From positions 62,001-126,000 of the forward strand of contig NZ_LMVM01000033.1 of assembly GCF_002287175.1 (NCBI RefSeq): 64,000 bases of DNA. Reading direction: 5' to 3'. The notes below the pieces were generated by a model. That model saw only the letters and a program-made list of their open reading frames with translations, was not told the DNA's origin and ran no database searches. This document shows, piece by piece, positions 8,987 to 17,942 of this stretch. This stretch comes from Methanobacterium bryantii (GTDB lineage: Archaea > Methanobacteriota > Methanobacteria > Methanobacteriales > Methanobacteriaceae). Positions within the stretch are counted from its first letter, which is position 1, and each line of letters opens with the position of its first letter. The position numbers were made by a program, and so were the translations under genes.

Positions 8987-9208
8987 ATGAAAATTGTTAC
9001 AATATTAAGAGATAGACCCCAATTTATCAAAGCTGCATTATTATCTAAAGAATTAAGAAAAAAAAACCCGGAGATTACTATTTCTACTGGGCAGCAGTGT
9101 AATGCAGAAATCATAGATATCCCTTTTAATCAGATTCCCCACATGAATATAATTTTGAAATGCCAGATGAACTCCAAAAATGATTCTTTCTGCTATAAAG
9201 TTTACTAA
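8987..9208 (+). pseudogene. Truncated UDP-GlcNAc(3NAcA) 2-epimerase (WecB/WbpI) remnant
   Basis: The first 30-40 codons read like the start of a WecB/WbpI epimerase: MKIVTI, RPQFIKAA, LSKELRKK, TGQ. The usual IVGARPQF has become ILRDRPQF and the family's HTGQHYD/N region is garbled, then the frame stops after 73 codons, against about 360-380 for the family. The GGAG ribosome site at 8977-8980 and the position directly after the aminotransferase gene fit a former WbpI step (UDP-GlcNAc3NAcA to UDP-ManNAc3NAcA). The next gene starts 12 bp later, so the missing part has been deleted. It could still be translated into a short peptide, but not an enzyme. Confidence 0.65.
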
Positions 9209-9220
9209 AGAGGTAATAAT

Positions 9221-10402
9221 ATGAAAATATGTTTTCTTGCAAATTCAGAAAGTATCCACATTCAACGATGGATTAAATATTTCACAGATACCGGTCATGA
9301 AGTACACATAATATCAGATAGTTCCAATGATAAAATTAACATTGAAAACGTAATATTCCATCAACTTAAAAATATCAATTCAAATAGAAACACGGTGACG
9401 TTCTATATAACCTTGATAATCAATATTGTATATGTTAATTATCTAATAAAGAGTATTAAGCCAGACATTCTCCATGCACATTATGTTATATACTACGGGT
9501 TTTATGGAGTTTTAACTTCTTTTCATCCTTTAATCATATCTGTTTGGGGTAGCGATGTTTTAAAAGTGCCAGATGAGTCCATAATAGCAAAGTACATAAT
9601 TCGTTATACTCTTAAAGGTGCAGATAAGATCACTACTACTGCTGAATTTATGAGAGATCACCTATTTGATAACTTTAAACTAGCAAAAGAAAAAATCATT
9701 AGAATTCCATGGGGAATAAATACCAACATTTTTTATCAAAGGTACAGTTCTAAAGAAAAAGAATTAAAAGAATATTTAGAAATAGGAGATGCTGAAACAG
9801 TTGTTATCAGCAACAGGAGCATGGCCCCACAATATAATATTGATAAAATTATTGAAGCTATCCCTTATGTTCTAAAATCAAATTCCAATACTGTTTTTGT
9901 GTTTATAAAGGGTTACGGTACCACTAATTTTGAAAAAAAAATGAGATTGAAGGCTCGAAAATTAAATATCACAAACAACATTCGTTTTATTTCAAAGAAT
10001 ATAACACCTAAAGAAATGGCTACCTATCTTAACATTTCCAACATGTTCATTTCAATAACAAAAACAGATCAATTTGCAAGTAGCATTATGGAAGGAATGG
10101 CATGTGGATTGGTCCCTATTGTAAGTAATATTAATGTTTACCACCAATATCTATCAGATAATAGTAATGCACTATTTGTTAATCCAGATAATCCACAGGA
10201 TTTAGCGGAAAAAATAATTTATTGTATTAATAATCCTGAAATAAAGGAGAATTTTTATAAAATAAACAAAGAAATCATTGAAAAACATGAAAATTGGGAT
10301 AAAAATGCTCGAAAGATGGAAAAATTATATGAAGAAATGCTAAAAGAAGGAGAAGTTAAAGATGAAATGGAAAATCCCATTGTTCAAAATATATCAGGAT
10401 GA
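9221..10402 (+). CDS. GT4 family glycosyltransferase
   Basis: A GT-B fold retaining glycosyltransferase, probably adding one sugar to a lipid-linked glycan in the cytoplasm. The N-terminal domain starts MKICFLANSESIHIQRW and has HAHYVIYYG; the C-terminal domain has the donor-site motif SSIMEGMACGLVPIVSN near residue 287 (E-x7-type) and the usual tail NPDNPQDLAEKI. Ribosome site GAGGT 7 bp before the ATG. Its last 41 bp overlap the next gene. The sugar donor cannot be read from sequence; the operon offers GlcNAc3NAcA and an amino-deoxy sugar. Confidence 0.85.
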   Translation: MKICFLANSESIHIQRWIKYFTDTGHEVHIISDSSNDKINIENVIFHQLKNINSNRNTVTFYITLIINIVYVNYLIKSIKPDILHAHYVIYYGFYGVLTSFHPLIISVWGSDVLKVPDESIIAKYIIRYTLKGADKITTTAEFMRDHLFDNFKLAKEKIIRIPWGINTNIFYQRYSSKEKELKEYLEIGDAETVVISNRSMAPQYNIDKIIEAIPYVLKSNSNTVFVFIKGYGTTNFEKKMRLKARKLNITNNIRFISKNITPKEMATYLNISNMFISITKTDQFASSIMEGMACGLVPIVSNINVYHQYLSDNSNALFVNPDNPQDLAEKIIYCINNPEIKENFYKINKEIIEKHENWDKNARKMEKLYEEMLKEGEVKDEMENPIVQNISG

Positions 10403-11489
10403 TGATGATATCCAAAGTGTAACAAATATTATCAAGAATGGTTCTCATTGGGCAGATGGAAGAGAAATCCAGCTATTTGAAAATGAAATTTCCCAGTATC
10501 TTGGAAGAAAATACGCTGTGACATTTAATTCTGGAACTTCAGCTCTGCATACTCTCCTTTTAGCTCATGGTATTAAAAATAACGATGAAATAATAGTTCC
10601 ATCTTTTACATTTATCTCAACGGCTAATGCTCCTCTTTTTGTTAAAGCAAAACCTGTTTTTGCAGAAATTGAAGATAAAACATATGGATTAGATCCTGAA
10701 GATGTTAAAGAAAAAATTAATCCCAAAACTAAAGCAATTATCCCTATTCATTATGGGGGTAGCCCCTGTTTAATACGTGAATTAAAAGAGATTGCTGATG
10801 ATTATAATGTTTTACTCATAGAAGATACTGCAGAATCACTTGGGGCAAAAATAAAAGATAAAAAATTAGGGAGCTTTGGAGATTCCGCCATACTTAGTTT
10901 TTGCCAGAATAAAGTAATTTCTACAGGTGAAGGAGGGGCAGTTGTAACAGATTCAAAAGAAATCTATGACAAATTAAAATTAATAAGATCACACGGAAGG
11001 TTAGATGCTCAAGATTACTTCTCTTCAACCAATTACATGGATTACATAACTTTGGGATACAATTTTAGAATGCCTACCATGTGTGCAGCACTGGGTTTAT
11101 CACAGCTAAAGAAAATAGACTCTATAATTAAAATGAGAAGGAGTAATTCATCCTATTTAACAAAAAAATTGTCAAAAAATGGCATAACTATACCAAAAAG
11201 TCCATCAGATTATTATAATGTTCATCAACTATTTACAATAAGGATTGAAGAACAAAGGGATGAGTTAATGGAATATATGTCAAATAAAGGTATAATGACT
11301 AAAGTATATTTTTCTCCAGTTCATTTAACTCATTTTTATCAAAAAAAGTTGGGATATAAAATTGGAGATTTGCCTGTTACTGAGAAGGTATCCAATCAAG
11401 TACTGTCTTTGCCAATGTATCCCACATTGACAAAAAGAGAAATGGATTATATTGCCGAAAATATTGAAAAATTTTTGAAGGTAAAATAA
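10362..11489 (+). CDS. DegT/DnrJ/EryC1 aminotransferase, probably 4-amino-4,6-dideoxy-sugar synthesis
   Basis: A 375-residue PLP enzyme with SGTSALHTLL near residue 61, EDTAESLGAK near 159 and the PLP lysine at position 184 in CQNKVISTGEGG. The ATG has GGAG at 10347-10352 and lies inside the preceding frame (41-bp overlap). The next gene is a 4,6-dehydratase whose 4-keto product is the usual substrate of such aminotransferases, so a 4-aminotransferase (PseC/perosamine-synthase group) is the likeliest role. It is only distantly like the WbpE-type enzyme upstream. Confidence 0.85.
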   Translation: MKWKIPLFKIYQDDDDIQSVTNIIKNGSHWADGREIQLFENEISQYLGRKYAVTFNSGTSALHTLLLAHGIKNNDEIIVPSFTFISTANAPLFVKAKPVFAEIEDKTYGLDPEDVKEKINPKTKAIIPIHYGGSPCLIRELKEIADDYNVLLIEDTAESLGAKIKDKKLGSFGDSAILSFCQNKVISTGEGGAVVTDSKEIYDKLKLIRSHGRLDAQDYFSSTNYMDYITLGYNFRMPTMCAALGLSQLKKIDSIIKMRRSNSSYLTKKLSKNGITIPKSPSDYYNVHQLFTIRIEEQRDELMEYMSNKGIMTKVYFSPVHLTHFYQKKLGYKIGDLPVTEKVSNQVLSLPMYPTLTKREMDYIAENIEKFLKVK

Positions 11490-12556
11490 TGAAGGACAAA
11501 TTAAGGAAAAAGACTGTTTTAGTTACTGGTGGAACAGGATCAATAGGTACAGAGATAGTCAAACAAGTTCTAAGTTATGATGCATCCAAAGTCATAGTTT
11601 TCAGCAGAGATGAAATAAAACACTTTTCATTAAAGAAAAATTTAACAGATGATCGACTTGAAACCGTCATTGGAGATGTAAGAGACTATCGTAGCGTTCA
11701 GCGAGTATTTAATGATTTTGATATCGACCTCATTTACCATGCAGCTGCAATGAAACACGTTGTTGTATGCGAAGATTTTCCAATAGAAAGTGTCCGAACT
11801 AATGTTTTAGGAACACAAAATATGGTAGACCTGGCAACAAAGTACGGAATCCCAAAGATGATCAACATCAGCACAGATAAATCAGCGTATCCTGTTAACG
11901 TGATGGGTGCAACTAAATTTATTGCAGAAAGAATCGTACTTAATGCAAATTTTTCTTGTGTTAGATTTGGTAATGTTGCTAACTCTCATGGTTCAGTAAT
12001 TCCCATCCTCCTAGAGAATCTTTTAAACGGGAAACCAATAAACATAACTAATCCCAATGCAACCCGATTTATTATGGAAATTCCGGATGCAGTCAATCTT
12101 GTAATGGAAGCTACCAAATATGCTCAGGGTGGAGACCTATTTATTCTAAAAATGAAGGCATTTAAACTAGGAGACTTGCTAGATGTAATTTTGCATAAGA
12201 TCGCTCCAAGATTGAATATACCCGAGGAAAATATTAAAGTAAATATGATTGGTCTGGTTGATGGTGAGAAACTTCATGAAGGTTTGGTTAACAGTACAGA
12301 ATCCCAATTTCTCTTCGAGCTAAACAACACTTATGTAATTTTAAAAGACAAAGAAAAAGCCCTAAAATATGAAGATACAAGAAAAATAAATTCATTTAAA
12401 TACACTTCCAATGAGGTGGATTTAATTTCAAAAAGCGAAATAGAGAAGATTGTAATTAATTACTTTAAAAAAGACAGTATGAGGGAGAAATTATGGGAAT
12501 ATCTAACAAATTACTCCAAAAAATATGTTGTCCAACATGCAACGGAGATTTATTAA
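11489..12556 (+). CDS. Nucleoside-diphosphate sugar 4,6-dehydratase, CapD/CapE/PseB group
   Basis: Short, soluble SDR enzyme of the polysaccharide biosynthesis group: TGGTGSIG near residue 12, HAAAMKHV near 88, STDKSAYPVNVMGATKF near 129-145 and RFGNVANSHGS. The SDR tyrosine position is Met139 with Lys143, giving the Ser-Met-Lys triad seen in WbpM/CapE-type UDP-GlcNAc 4,6-dehydratases. The product would be a UDP-4-keto-6-deoxy-hexosamine for the aminotransferase just upstream. It starts one base inside the upstream stop. Its 3' end overlaps the next gene by 64 bp, and the last ~25 residues look unlike the family, perhaps because the original stop was lost. Confidence 0.85.
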   Translation: MKDKLRKKTVLVTGGTGSIGTEIVKQVLSYDASKVIVFSRDEIKHFSLKKNLTDDRLETVIGDVRDYRSVQRVFNDFDIDLIYHAAAMKHVVVCEDFPIESVRTNVLGTQNMVDLATKYGIPKMINISTDKSAYPVNVMGATKFIAERIVLNANFSCVRFGNVANSHGSVIPILLENLLNGKPINITNPNATRFIMEIPDAVNLVMEATKYAQGGDLFILKMKAFKLGDLLDVILHKIAPRLNIPEENIKVNMIGLVDGEKLHEGLVNSTESQFLFELNNTYVILKDKEKALKYEDTRKINSFKYTSNEVDLISKSEIEKIVINYFKKDSMREKLWEYLTNYSKKYVVQHATEIY

Positions 12557-13362
12557 GTGACGAATTAAACATGCTTCAGTGTAATGACTGTGGAAAATTG
12601 TTCCAAATCATCAATGGTATACCCTTATTTACAAATGAAAAATCAGCATATGACAATTTATATAATCAAATCGACTTTCATAAACATCCATTTGGGCATA
12701 ATATAGATTATGCTGCCTGGAGAAAGGGAAAAATAAATAAAGAAATTGTAAAGTACTTAGAAAAAGGATCAGTTTTAGATGATGGAGGGGGGTATGGTTA
12801 TTTAAAAGAATTTCTTGGAAAGGAAAATACATATTACAATATGGAGTACAGCTATGAAATACTGAATTATGATACCAGCCATTTAAAATCTGTCGGAAAA
12901 GGAGAAGAATTACCATTCAAGGATGCTATTTTTGATAATATAGTAAGCGGCGATGTACTTGAACACGTGTATAACAAAGTAAAATACCTTGAGGAAACAT
13001 ACAGGGTGTTAAAACCTGGAGGAATATTTATTTTAAATACACCACGAACAGAATGGATTGAATCTTATAAAAAATCTATCTGGTTTTGGATTCCTTATTT
13101 GGGCCATGTAACAAACAGAATCAAATACCTGTTTAGAGATAAAATAAATTTAAAAACTCCAGAAGGCGTTGTTGACATACCCAGCAATGAAGTATGGTTA
13201 CGTAATAAATTAGAAACGATTGGTTATCAAATAATTGTCCAGAAACGAACTGATAACCATCTTCCAGGCCTTTCCAATAAATTCTGGAGAAAGTTCGCAG
13301 ATGCATTTATAAATCCAGAAAAGATGGGGCATTGTGTCTTTTTTGTTTGTAAAAAAGAGTGA
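12493..13362 (+). CDS. SAM-dependent methyltransferase with N-terminal zinc (Trm112-like) domain
   Basis: Residues 10-45 form a Trm112p-like zinc ribbon (Cys12/13, Cys16, Cys30, Cys33; IINGIPLFT). Residues 70-230 are a class I methyltransferase with LDDGGGYGY (motif I), DVLEHV and LKPGGIFILNTPR. GGGAG lies 6 bp before the ATG although the gene begins within the 3' end of the dehydratase gene. Within the operon it most likely methylates a sugar of the glycan. The acceptor atom cannot be told; an O-methylation is the usual case. Confidence 0.8.
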   Translation: MGISNKLLQKICCPTCNGDLLSDELNMLQCNDCGKLFQIINGIPLFTNEKSAYDNLYNQIDFHKHPFGHNIDYAAWRKGKINKEIVKYLEKGSVLDDGGGYGYLKEFLGKENTYYNMEYSYEILNYDTSHLKSVGKGEELPFKDAIFDNIVSGDVLEHVYNKVKYLEETYRVLKPGGIFILNTPRTEWIESYKKSIWFWIPYLGHVTNRIKYLFRDKINLKTPEGVVDIPSNEVWLRNKLETIGYQIIVQKRTDNHLPGLSNKFWRKFADAFINPEKMGHCVFFVCKKE

Positions 13363-13378
13363 ATATGGAGGATAAATA

Positions 13379-13918
13379 TTGACAAACGAAAACACATGTG
13401 AAAATTTAAAAGATAAACTAAAGAAGTGTGGAAACAACGTTAAAATATACCCTCTTTCAAAGATTATAAGGCCCGAAGTCATAGAAATAGGAAATAATTC
13501 AATGATTGATGATTTTAGCTTCATAAATGGAGGTAAAAGGATTAAAATTGGCAAATATGTCCATATTGCATCTTTTGTAAGTATTATTGGTGGTGGAGAA
13601 CTAAAACTAGGTGATTATACTGTTTTAGCATGCGGTTCTAGAATATTGACTGGAACTGATACATATCACGGGGGAAAAAGAATGTCTACAGCATTGCCAC
13701 TTGAACAAAGAAATGTAATTAGAGGTAAAGTTGAAATAAAAAAGGATGCATTCGTTGGGACCAATGCAGTTATTCATCCCAATGTGAAGATTGGAGAAGG
13801 GGCAGTAATTGGCAGTTGCAGCCTTGTAACTAAAGATATTGAACCATGGAGTATTAACGTTGGAGTCCCCTGTAAAAAGATAGGATACAGGCCTGATGTT
13901 ACTGTTGAAGATATATAA
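13379..13918 (+). CDS. Hexapeptide-repeat acyltransferase (LbH family)
   Basis: A 179-residue left-handed beta-helix acyltransferase of the maltose/galactoside acetyltransferase kind. Hexapeptide turns (IGKYVHI, LGDYTVL, IKKDAFVG, IGEGAVIG) run from residue 40 to 165, and a His in TDTYHGGKR fits the catalytic position. The start is TTG with a strong GGAGGA ribosome site 7 bp upstream. It probably puts an acetyl or similar group on the 4-amino sugar or another residue made by this operon. Confidence 0.8.
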   Translation: MTNENTCENLKDKLKKCGNNVKIYPLSKIIRPEVIEIGNNSMIDDFSFINGGKRIKIGKYVHIASFVSIIGGGELKLGDYTVLACGSRILTGTDTYHGGKRMSTALPLEQRNVIRGKVEIKKDAFVGTNAVIHPNVKIGEGAVIGSCSLVTKDIEPWSINVGVPCKKIGYRPDVTVEDI

Positions 13919-13940
13919 CTTACATTTGTAGAATGGTATC

Positions 13941-14495
13941 ATGAATTTAAAAACATTATTCCTTCGTTATATGGGTAAGATACCCGATCGAGCCGAAAGA
14001 TTAGAAAGTTACATAGACAATTTCAAAAAAATGGGCGTAAAAATTGGAAAAAATGTGGATATGTATGAGGTTTCAATAGACAGCCTATTTCCATTTCTAG
14101 TTGAAATAGGAAATAACTGTATAATAACAGGAGGAACTAAAATATTAGCCCATGATGCTTCTTTGAGTCTATTCACAAATCAATACAAGGTAGGTAAAGT
14201 TACAATTCATGATAACGTATTCATCGGAATGGACGCCGTTATAATGCCTGGTGTTGAAATTGGGCCAAATGTTATAATTGGAGCTAACTCGGTCATTACA
14301 AAGACAGTTCCTCCAGATTCAGTTGTAGCAGGAGCGCCCGCAAGGCATATATGCACTATTGACGAATTTTTGGATAAACACAAACCTGAAATACACCATA
14401 ATACCGAAATCATCATAGTTGACTCTCCAAAACTAAGTAACGATCAAGAAGTAATAAAGTTTAGGAAATATGTTAAAAACATAGTAAACCAATAA
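13941..14495 (+). CDS. Second hexapeptide-repeat acyltransferase (LbH family)
   Basis: A 184-residue hexapeptide acyltransferase with IGNNCIITGGTKILAHD (His in the acceptor site), VGKVTIHDNVFIG and IGPNVIIGANSVI, ending in a charged tail. It lies 22 bp after the first acyltransferase; the ribosome site is weak (GGTATC). The two proteins are not close copies, so they may acylate different positions. One may act with the 4-amino sugar pathway and the other as an O-acetyltransferase; that is inference. Confidence 0.8.
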   Translation: MNLKTLFLRYMGKIPDRAERLESYIDNFKKMGVKIGKNVDMYEVSIDSLFPFLVEIGNNCIITGGTKILAHDASLSLFTNQYKVGKVTIHDNVFIGMDAVIMPGVEIGPNVIIGANSVITKTVPPDSVVAGAPARHICTIDEFLDKHKPEIHHNTEIIIVDSPKLSNDQEVIKFRKYVKNIVNQ

Positions 14496-14627
14496 AAATT
14501 TAATTATATCAATTTCTAAGCTAATATAAGTATTTATATATTAAAATATGGAATTTAAACTGTTTATAGATTAAATAGTAATTGATAAAACCATTCTGTA
14601 TTTATAAATAATTATTAGGCGAACTAA

Positions 14628-15974
14628 ATGAAATTTATAAAAAACGTCCTTTTAACATTTTCTGTCCAGTTAATAGCAGTGATCTTGGGAATAATTATTT
14701 CAGTCATTTTAGCTAGAACGCTTGGACCAGAAAAAGTAGGGATATATTCAATAGTCATACTGATATTCACACTTTTAAGTACATTTGGAAACCTTGGAAT
14801 TGCTATATCCAATACATATTATGGTGTAAAAAAAAGATATACCTGGAGTGAAATAGCTTCAAACTCATTGATATCATCATTTTTGCTTGGAATAATCATT
14901 CTAGCAGCCCTTTTACTATTTTATTATTTCAATCCATCACCATTTGAAAACCTCGATCCAGGTCTTTTATTAATAGCTTCGATAACGATGCCTTTCATCC
15001 TTTTAATGTTATATTTCCAAAATATTTTATTGGGTCAAAACAGGATAGAAGAGTACAACTTTACAAATATCACCCAAAGCATCATCTACCTATCACTGAT
15101 TGTTATACTCATTTTAGTTGTACATGGAGATTTAGGGGCAGTAATTGCTTCATGGACTGTATCCTATGTAACTGCATCCATTATACCTGTAATACTGGTT
15201 TATAGATCTACGAAATTTAAATTACATTTTAATTTAAACCTTTTCAGTAAAAGCGTGAAATTTGGTTTACAAAGCTATTTGGGTAATGTAATCCAGTTTT
15301 TTAATTACAGGATAGACATGTTCTTAATTGAGATACTATTAAACTTTACAAGTGTCGGTTACTATTCTATATCAGTCGGGCTTGCAGAATCATTATGGTA
15401 CTTGCCCAGTGCTGTAGGTACCATGGTATTTGCAAGAACTCCTGGTTTAAGTGAAAAAGAAAGGAATAAATCAACTCCTCAAGTTTGCCGTAACACATTG
15501 TTTGTAACTATAATACTTGCTACAGTTCTATTTTTTACCGGGAAATATATAATATTAATTTTGTTTGGTTTGCAATATTTGCCAGCACTTACACCTTTAT
15601 GGGCACTTATTCCAGGAATAATTGCTTTAAGTATCTGTAAAGTTTTGAGCAATGAAATAACAGGTCGTGGAAAGCCATTAATAATTACTTATGCATCTGT
15701 TATATCTTTAATTGTTAATATTCCCCTGAATATAATTTTTATCCCACAAATGGGAATTACAGGGTCTGCTTTAGCTTCCAGCATATCTTACACTGCTGCT
15801 ACATTAATAGTTTTAGCAAAATTCATTAAAATATCAAATAGCACAATTTCGGAAACATTAATTATAAAAAAACAGGACATTAAGCTTTATAATGAATTTT
15901 TATTGAAAATAGGAGAAGTTGTCCAAATTAGATTTAAAAAATTATTTCAAAATATTAATTCTTATTTTATTTAA
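14628..15974 (+). CDS. MOP-superfamily flippase (Wzx/RfbX-like)
   Basis: A 448-residue polytopic protein with about 12-14 hydrophobic segments and the typical start (FSVQLIAVILGIIISVILARTLGPEKVGIYS). Such proteins flip lipid-linked oligosaccharides across the membrane. It is the last gene of the plus-strand nucleotide-sugar operon, after a 132-bp gap that may hold its own promoter (TATTTATATATTAAAATAT around 14531). It converges with the asparagine-synthase-like gene. Two more flippases lie at 17943-19403 and 43711-45204. Confidence 0.85.
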   Translation: MKFIKNVLLTFSVQLIAVILGIIISVILARTLGPEKVGIYSIVILIFTLLSTFGNLGIAISNTYYGVKKRYTWSEIASNSLISSFLLGIIILAALLLFYYFNPSPFENLDPGLLLIASITMPFILLMLYFQNILLGQNRIEEYNFTNITQSIIYLSLIVILILVVHGDLGAVIASWTVSYVTASIIPVILVYRSTKFKLHFNLNLFSKSVKFGLQSYLGNVIQFFNYRIDMFLIEILLNFTSVGYYSISVGLAESLWYLPSAVGTMVFARTPGLSEKERNKSTPQVCRNTLFVTIILATVLFFTGKYIILILFGLQYLPALTPLWALIPGIIALSICKVLSNEITGRGKPLIITYASVISLIVNIPLNIIFIPQMGITGSALASSISYTAATLIVLAKFIKISNSTISETLIIKKQDIKLYNEFLLKIGEVVQIRFKKLFQNINSYFI

Positions 15975-16066
15975 TTTTTCTTCGTGATGATAAATAACCA
16001 AGCATTTTTCTTATTCACTGTTAAAAACATTTACACAATTTTAAATATAAATAAGGTATTAATATA

Positions 16067-17938
16067 TCAACTACCCTCTCCAAAAAAGAGCCTTAAAAAG
16101 ATCTCAAATGATGCAATATGAAGTATTTTCAAAGCATTGTCCCCTTCTCCTTTTTCATGCTCAGATATTAACTTTTGAATATATTTTTGATTTAAATATT
16201 TTTTTGAGACTGTTTTTTCAGTCAGTAACAATTCTTTAAAATAATTTTTCCAATTTTCATTGACTCTAAACCACTGGCTAAAATTAAGGTAACCTCTTTT
16301 ATTTGGAAGGAAAATTTTTCCAGGGAATAATCTATTAATTAGCATCTTCAACCCTTCTTTTTTTAGGTGATAGTAACTTCCCAATGCCCATAAAATTAAG
16401 GGGTAATCCGCCCGGACCATTGTTAAATTATAATGAATTTTAGACAATTCAGGTGAAAGTTTAATTAAAAATTTACGGTATAACCTGTGATAAAAACGTG
16501 ATTCAGGAGGTATTTTTGATATTAATTCCATCAGATTATTATCATATGTAGGTACAGAATTTTCCATTATGGTCCTAATTAGTACATGAGACATTAAAAC
16601 ATATCTCCTAACTCGATTTTTAAGGAGGAATATATCCGAATGGTTTGCTTTATCCTTTTCATTAATCCTGTTAAATTCTTTTTTAAAACTGTCTAAGCTT
16701 TTATAATCATTATAACCTTTAATTAACAGTTCATCTAGTTCATGATCATTGAAGAGTGTTGTTATTTCAACCAATAGATTTAATATGTTCACGTTGCTTT
16801 CACTATTAATCATTTTTTTATCCAGAAGAGATCCTAAATAACTTCCCCCTAAAGTTAAATCTAAAGCAAGACCATCAAATATTACATCAATCTTATCTTT
16901 CATAATCTTAAAAAGAGGAATAATATAACTGTAACCTATATAAACCAGCCCATCAGAGTAATATACCATATTTTGAGCATTTTCGATAATCATCTCAGGA
17001 GTAATATCTAATGTATTGATGTTTAAGCCTACTTTTTTAGAAACCTTTTTTGCGATTTTAGCCTCATCACAATCTTCAGGGCCAAATGTAAAGAGTATAA
17101 CTTCCTTTCGTTTATCTATGTCCATTGCAGCCAAAATAACCCTTGAATCTAATCCTCCACTTAAAGATAAACCGTAACTATAATCATTTTCCATTCGGGT
17201 TTCAACAGCATTCTTCATGGTTGATATAAGTTCTTCAATAAATTCATCTTCAGATTTACTGTAATCCGGTTCATAATCATAGTCCCAGTATTGATCAATG
17301 GATAAGTCTTTACCATCATAAACCATAATTGATGCAGGGGGTAAAAGATAAATATCTTCAAAAAATGTTCTATCACCTAAAATAGTGCTAAAATTAAACC
17401 AGTCAATTACAGATTCATATTTTAATTTCTTTTTAAGTTGAGGATATTCCAGTATTGCTTTTACCTCAGAGGCAAAGATAAAAGTTTCCCTAAAGAAATA
17501 ATATAACGGCCTAAGACCATATCTATCATTAAAAATAAATAATTTCTCTTTTTTAAGATCTAATATAATAAAAACAAATGATCCATTCAATTTTTTAACG
17601 AATTCTTTACCATATTTTTCAAAAGAATATAAACAGTATTCAGCATCATTTTTGTATTTAAACCGGTATCCATCATATTCTAACTTTTCCATATCTTCAT
17701 TGTAATCATATATTTTTCCATCAAAAAAAATGCATAAAGAACCATCACTGTTAAAAACAGGTTGTTTTTCTGGATTGAAAGTATCAAGATGTACTCTAGC
17801 TAACTCAAAAGAGGAATTAATGTACTTATCTACCTTATAAAAGCTTTCATGCATTATTGAATCTATCATTTTTTCTATGATGTTTTCATTTGTTTCTTTT
17901 ATAGAATTTTTATGGATGAAACCCAGTAATCCCGGCAT
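16067..17938 (-). CDS. Asparagine-synthase-like amidotransferase lacking the glutaminase cysteine
   Basis: A 623-residue homologue of AsnB. The N-terminal Ntn domain is complete in outline (ARVHLDTF, NDRYGLRPLYYF, FASEVKAIL) but the required Cys2 is replaced: the protein starts MPGLLGF. The start is sure, with AGGTGA 5 bp before the ATG. The synthetase domain has the PPi loop SGGLDSR near residue 258. So ATP-dependent amide or ester formation is likely, but glutamine cannot be the direct nitrogen source. In O-antigen clusters related enzymes (for example WbpS) amidate uronic acids, which fits the GlcNAc3NAcA pathway upstream. Alternative: a cyclase- or ligase-like use of the domain as in beta-lactam synthetase. 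Confidence 0.8.
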   Translation of the reverse strand: MPGLLGFIHKNSIKETNENIIEKMIDSIMHESFYKVDKYINSSFELARVHLDTFNPEKQPVFNSDGSLCIFFDGKIYDYNEDMEKLEYDGYRFKYKNDAEYCLYSFEKYGKEFVKKLNGSFVFIILDLKKEKLFIFNDRYGLRPLYYFFRETFIFASEVKAILEYPQLKKKLKYESVIDWFNFSTILGDRTFFEDIYLLPPASIMVYDGKDLSIDQYWDYDYEPDYSKSEDEFIEELISTMKNAVETRMENDYSYGLSLSGGLDSRVILAAMDIDKRKEVILFTFGPEDCDEAKIAKKVSKKVGLNINTLDITPEMIIENAQNMVYYSDGLVYIGYSYIIPLFKIMKDKIDVIFDGLALDLTLGGSYLGSLLDKKMINSESNVNILNLLVEITTLFNDHELDELLIKGYNDYKSLDSFKKEFNRINEKDKANHSDIFLLKNRVRRYVLMSHVLIRTIMENSVPTYDNNLMELISKIPPESRFYHRLYRKFLIKLSPELSKIHYNLTMVRADYPLILWALGSYYHLKKEGLKMLINRLFPGKIFLPNKRGYLNFSQWFRVNENWKNYFKELLLTEKTVSKKYLNQKYIQKLISEHEKGEGDNALKILHIASFEIFLRLFFGEGS

Positions 17939-17942
17939 ATTC

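Noticed and set aside
16067..17938. Sequencing error or wrong start hiding the cysteine of the asparagine-synthase-like protein
   Set aside because: The ATG has a well-placed AGGTGA and the following residues MPGLLGF align with MCGIxGF without a gap; a change of Cys to Pro needs more than one base.
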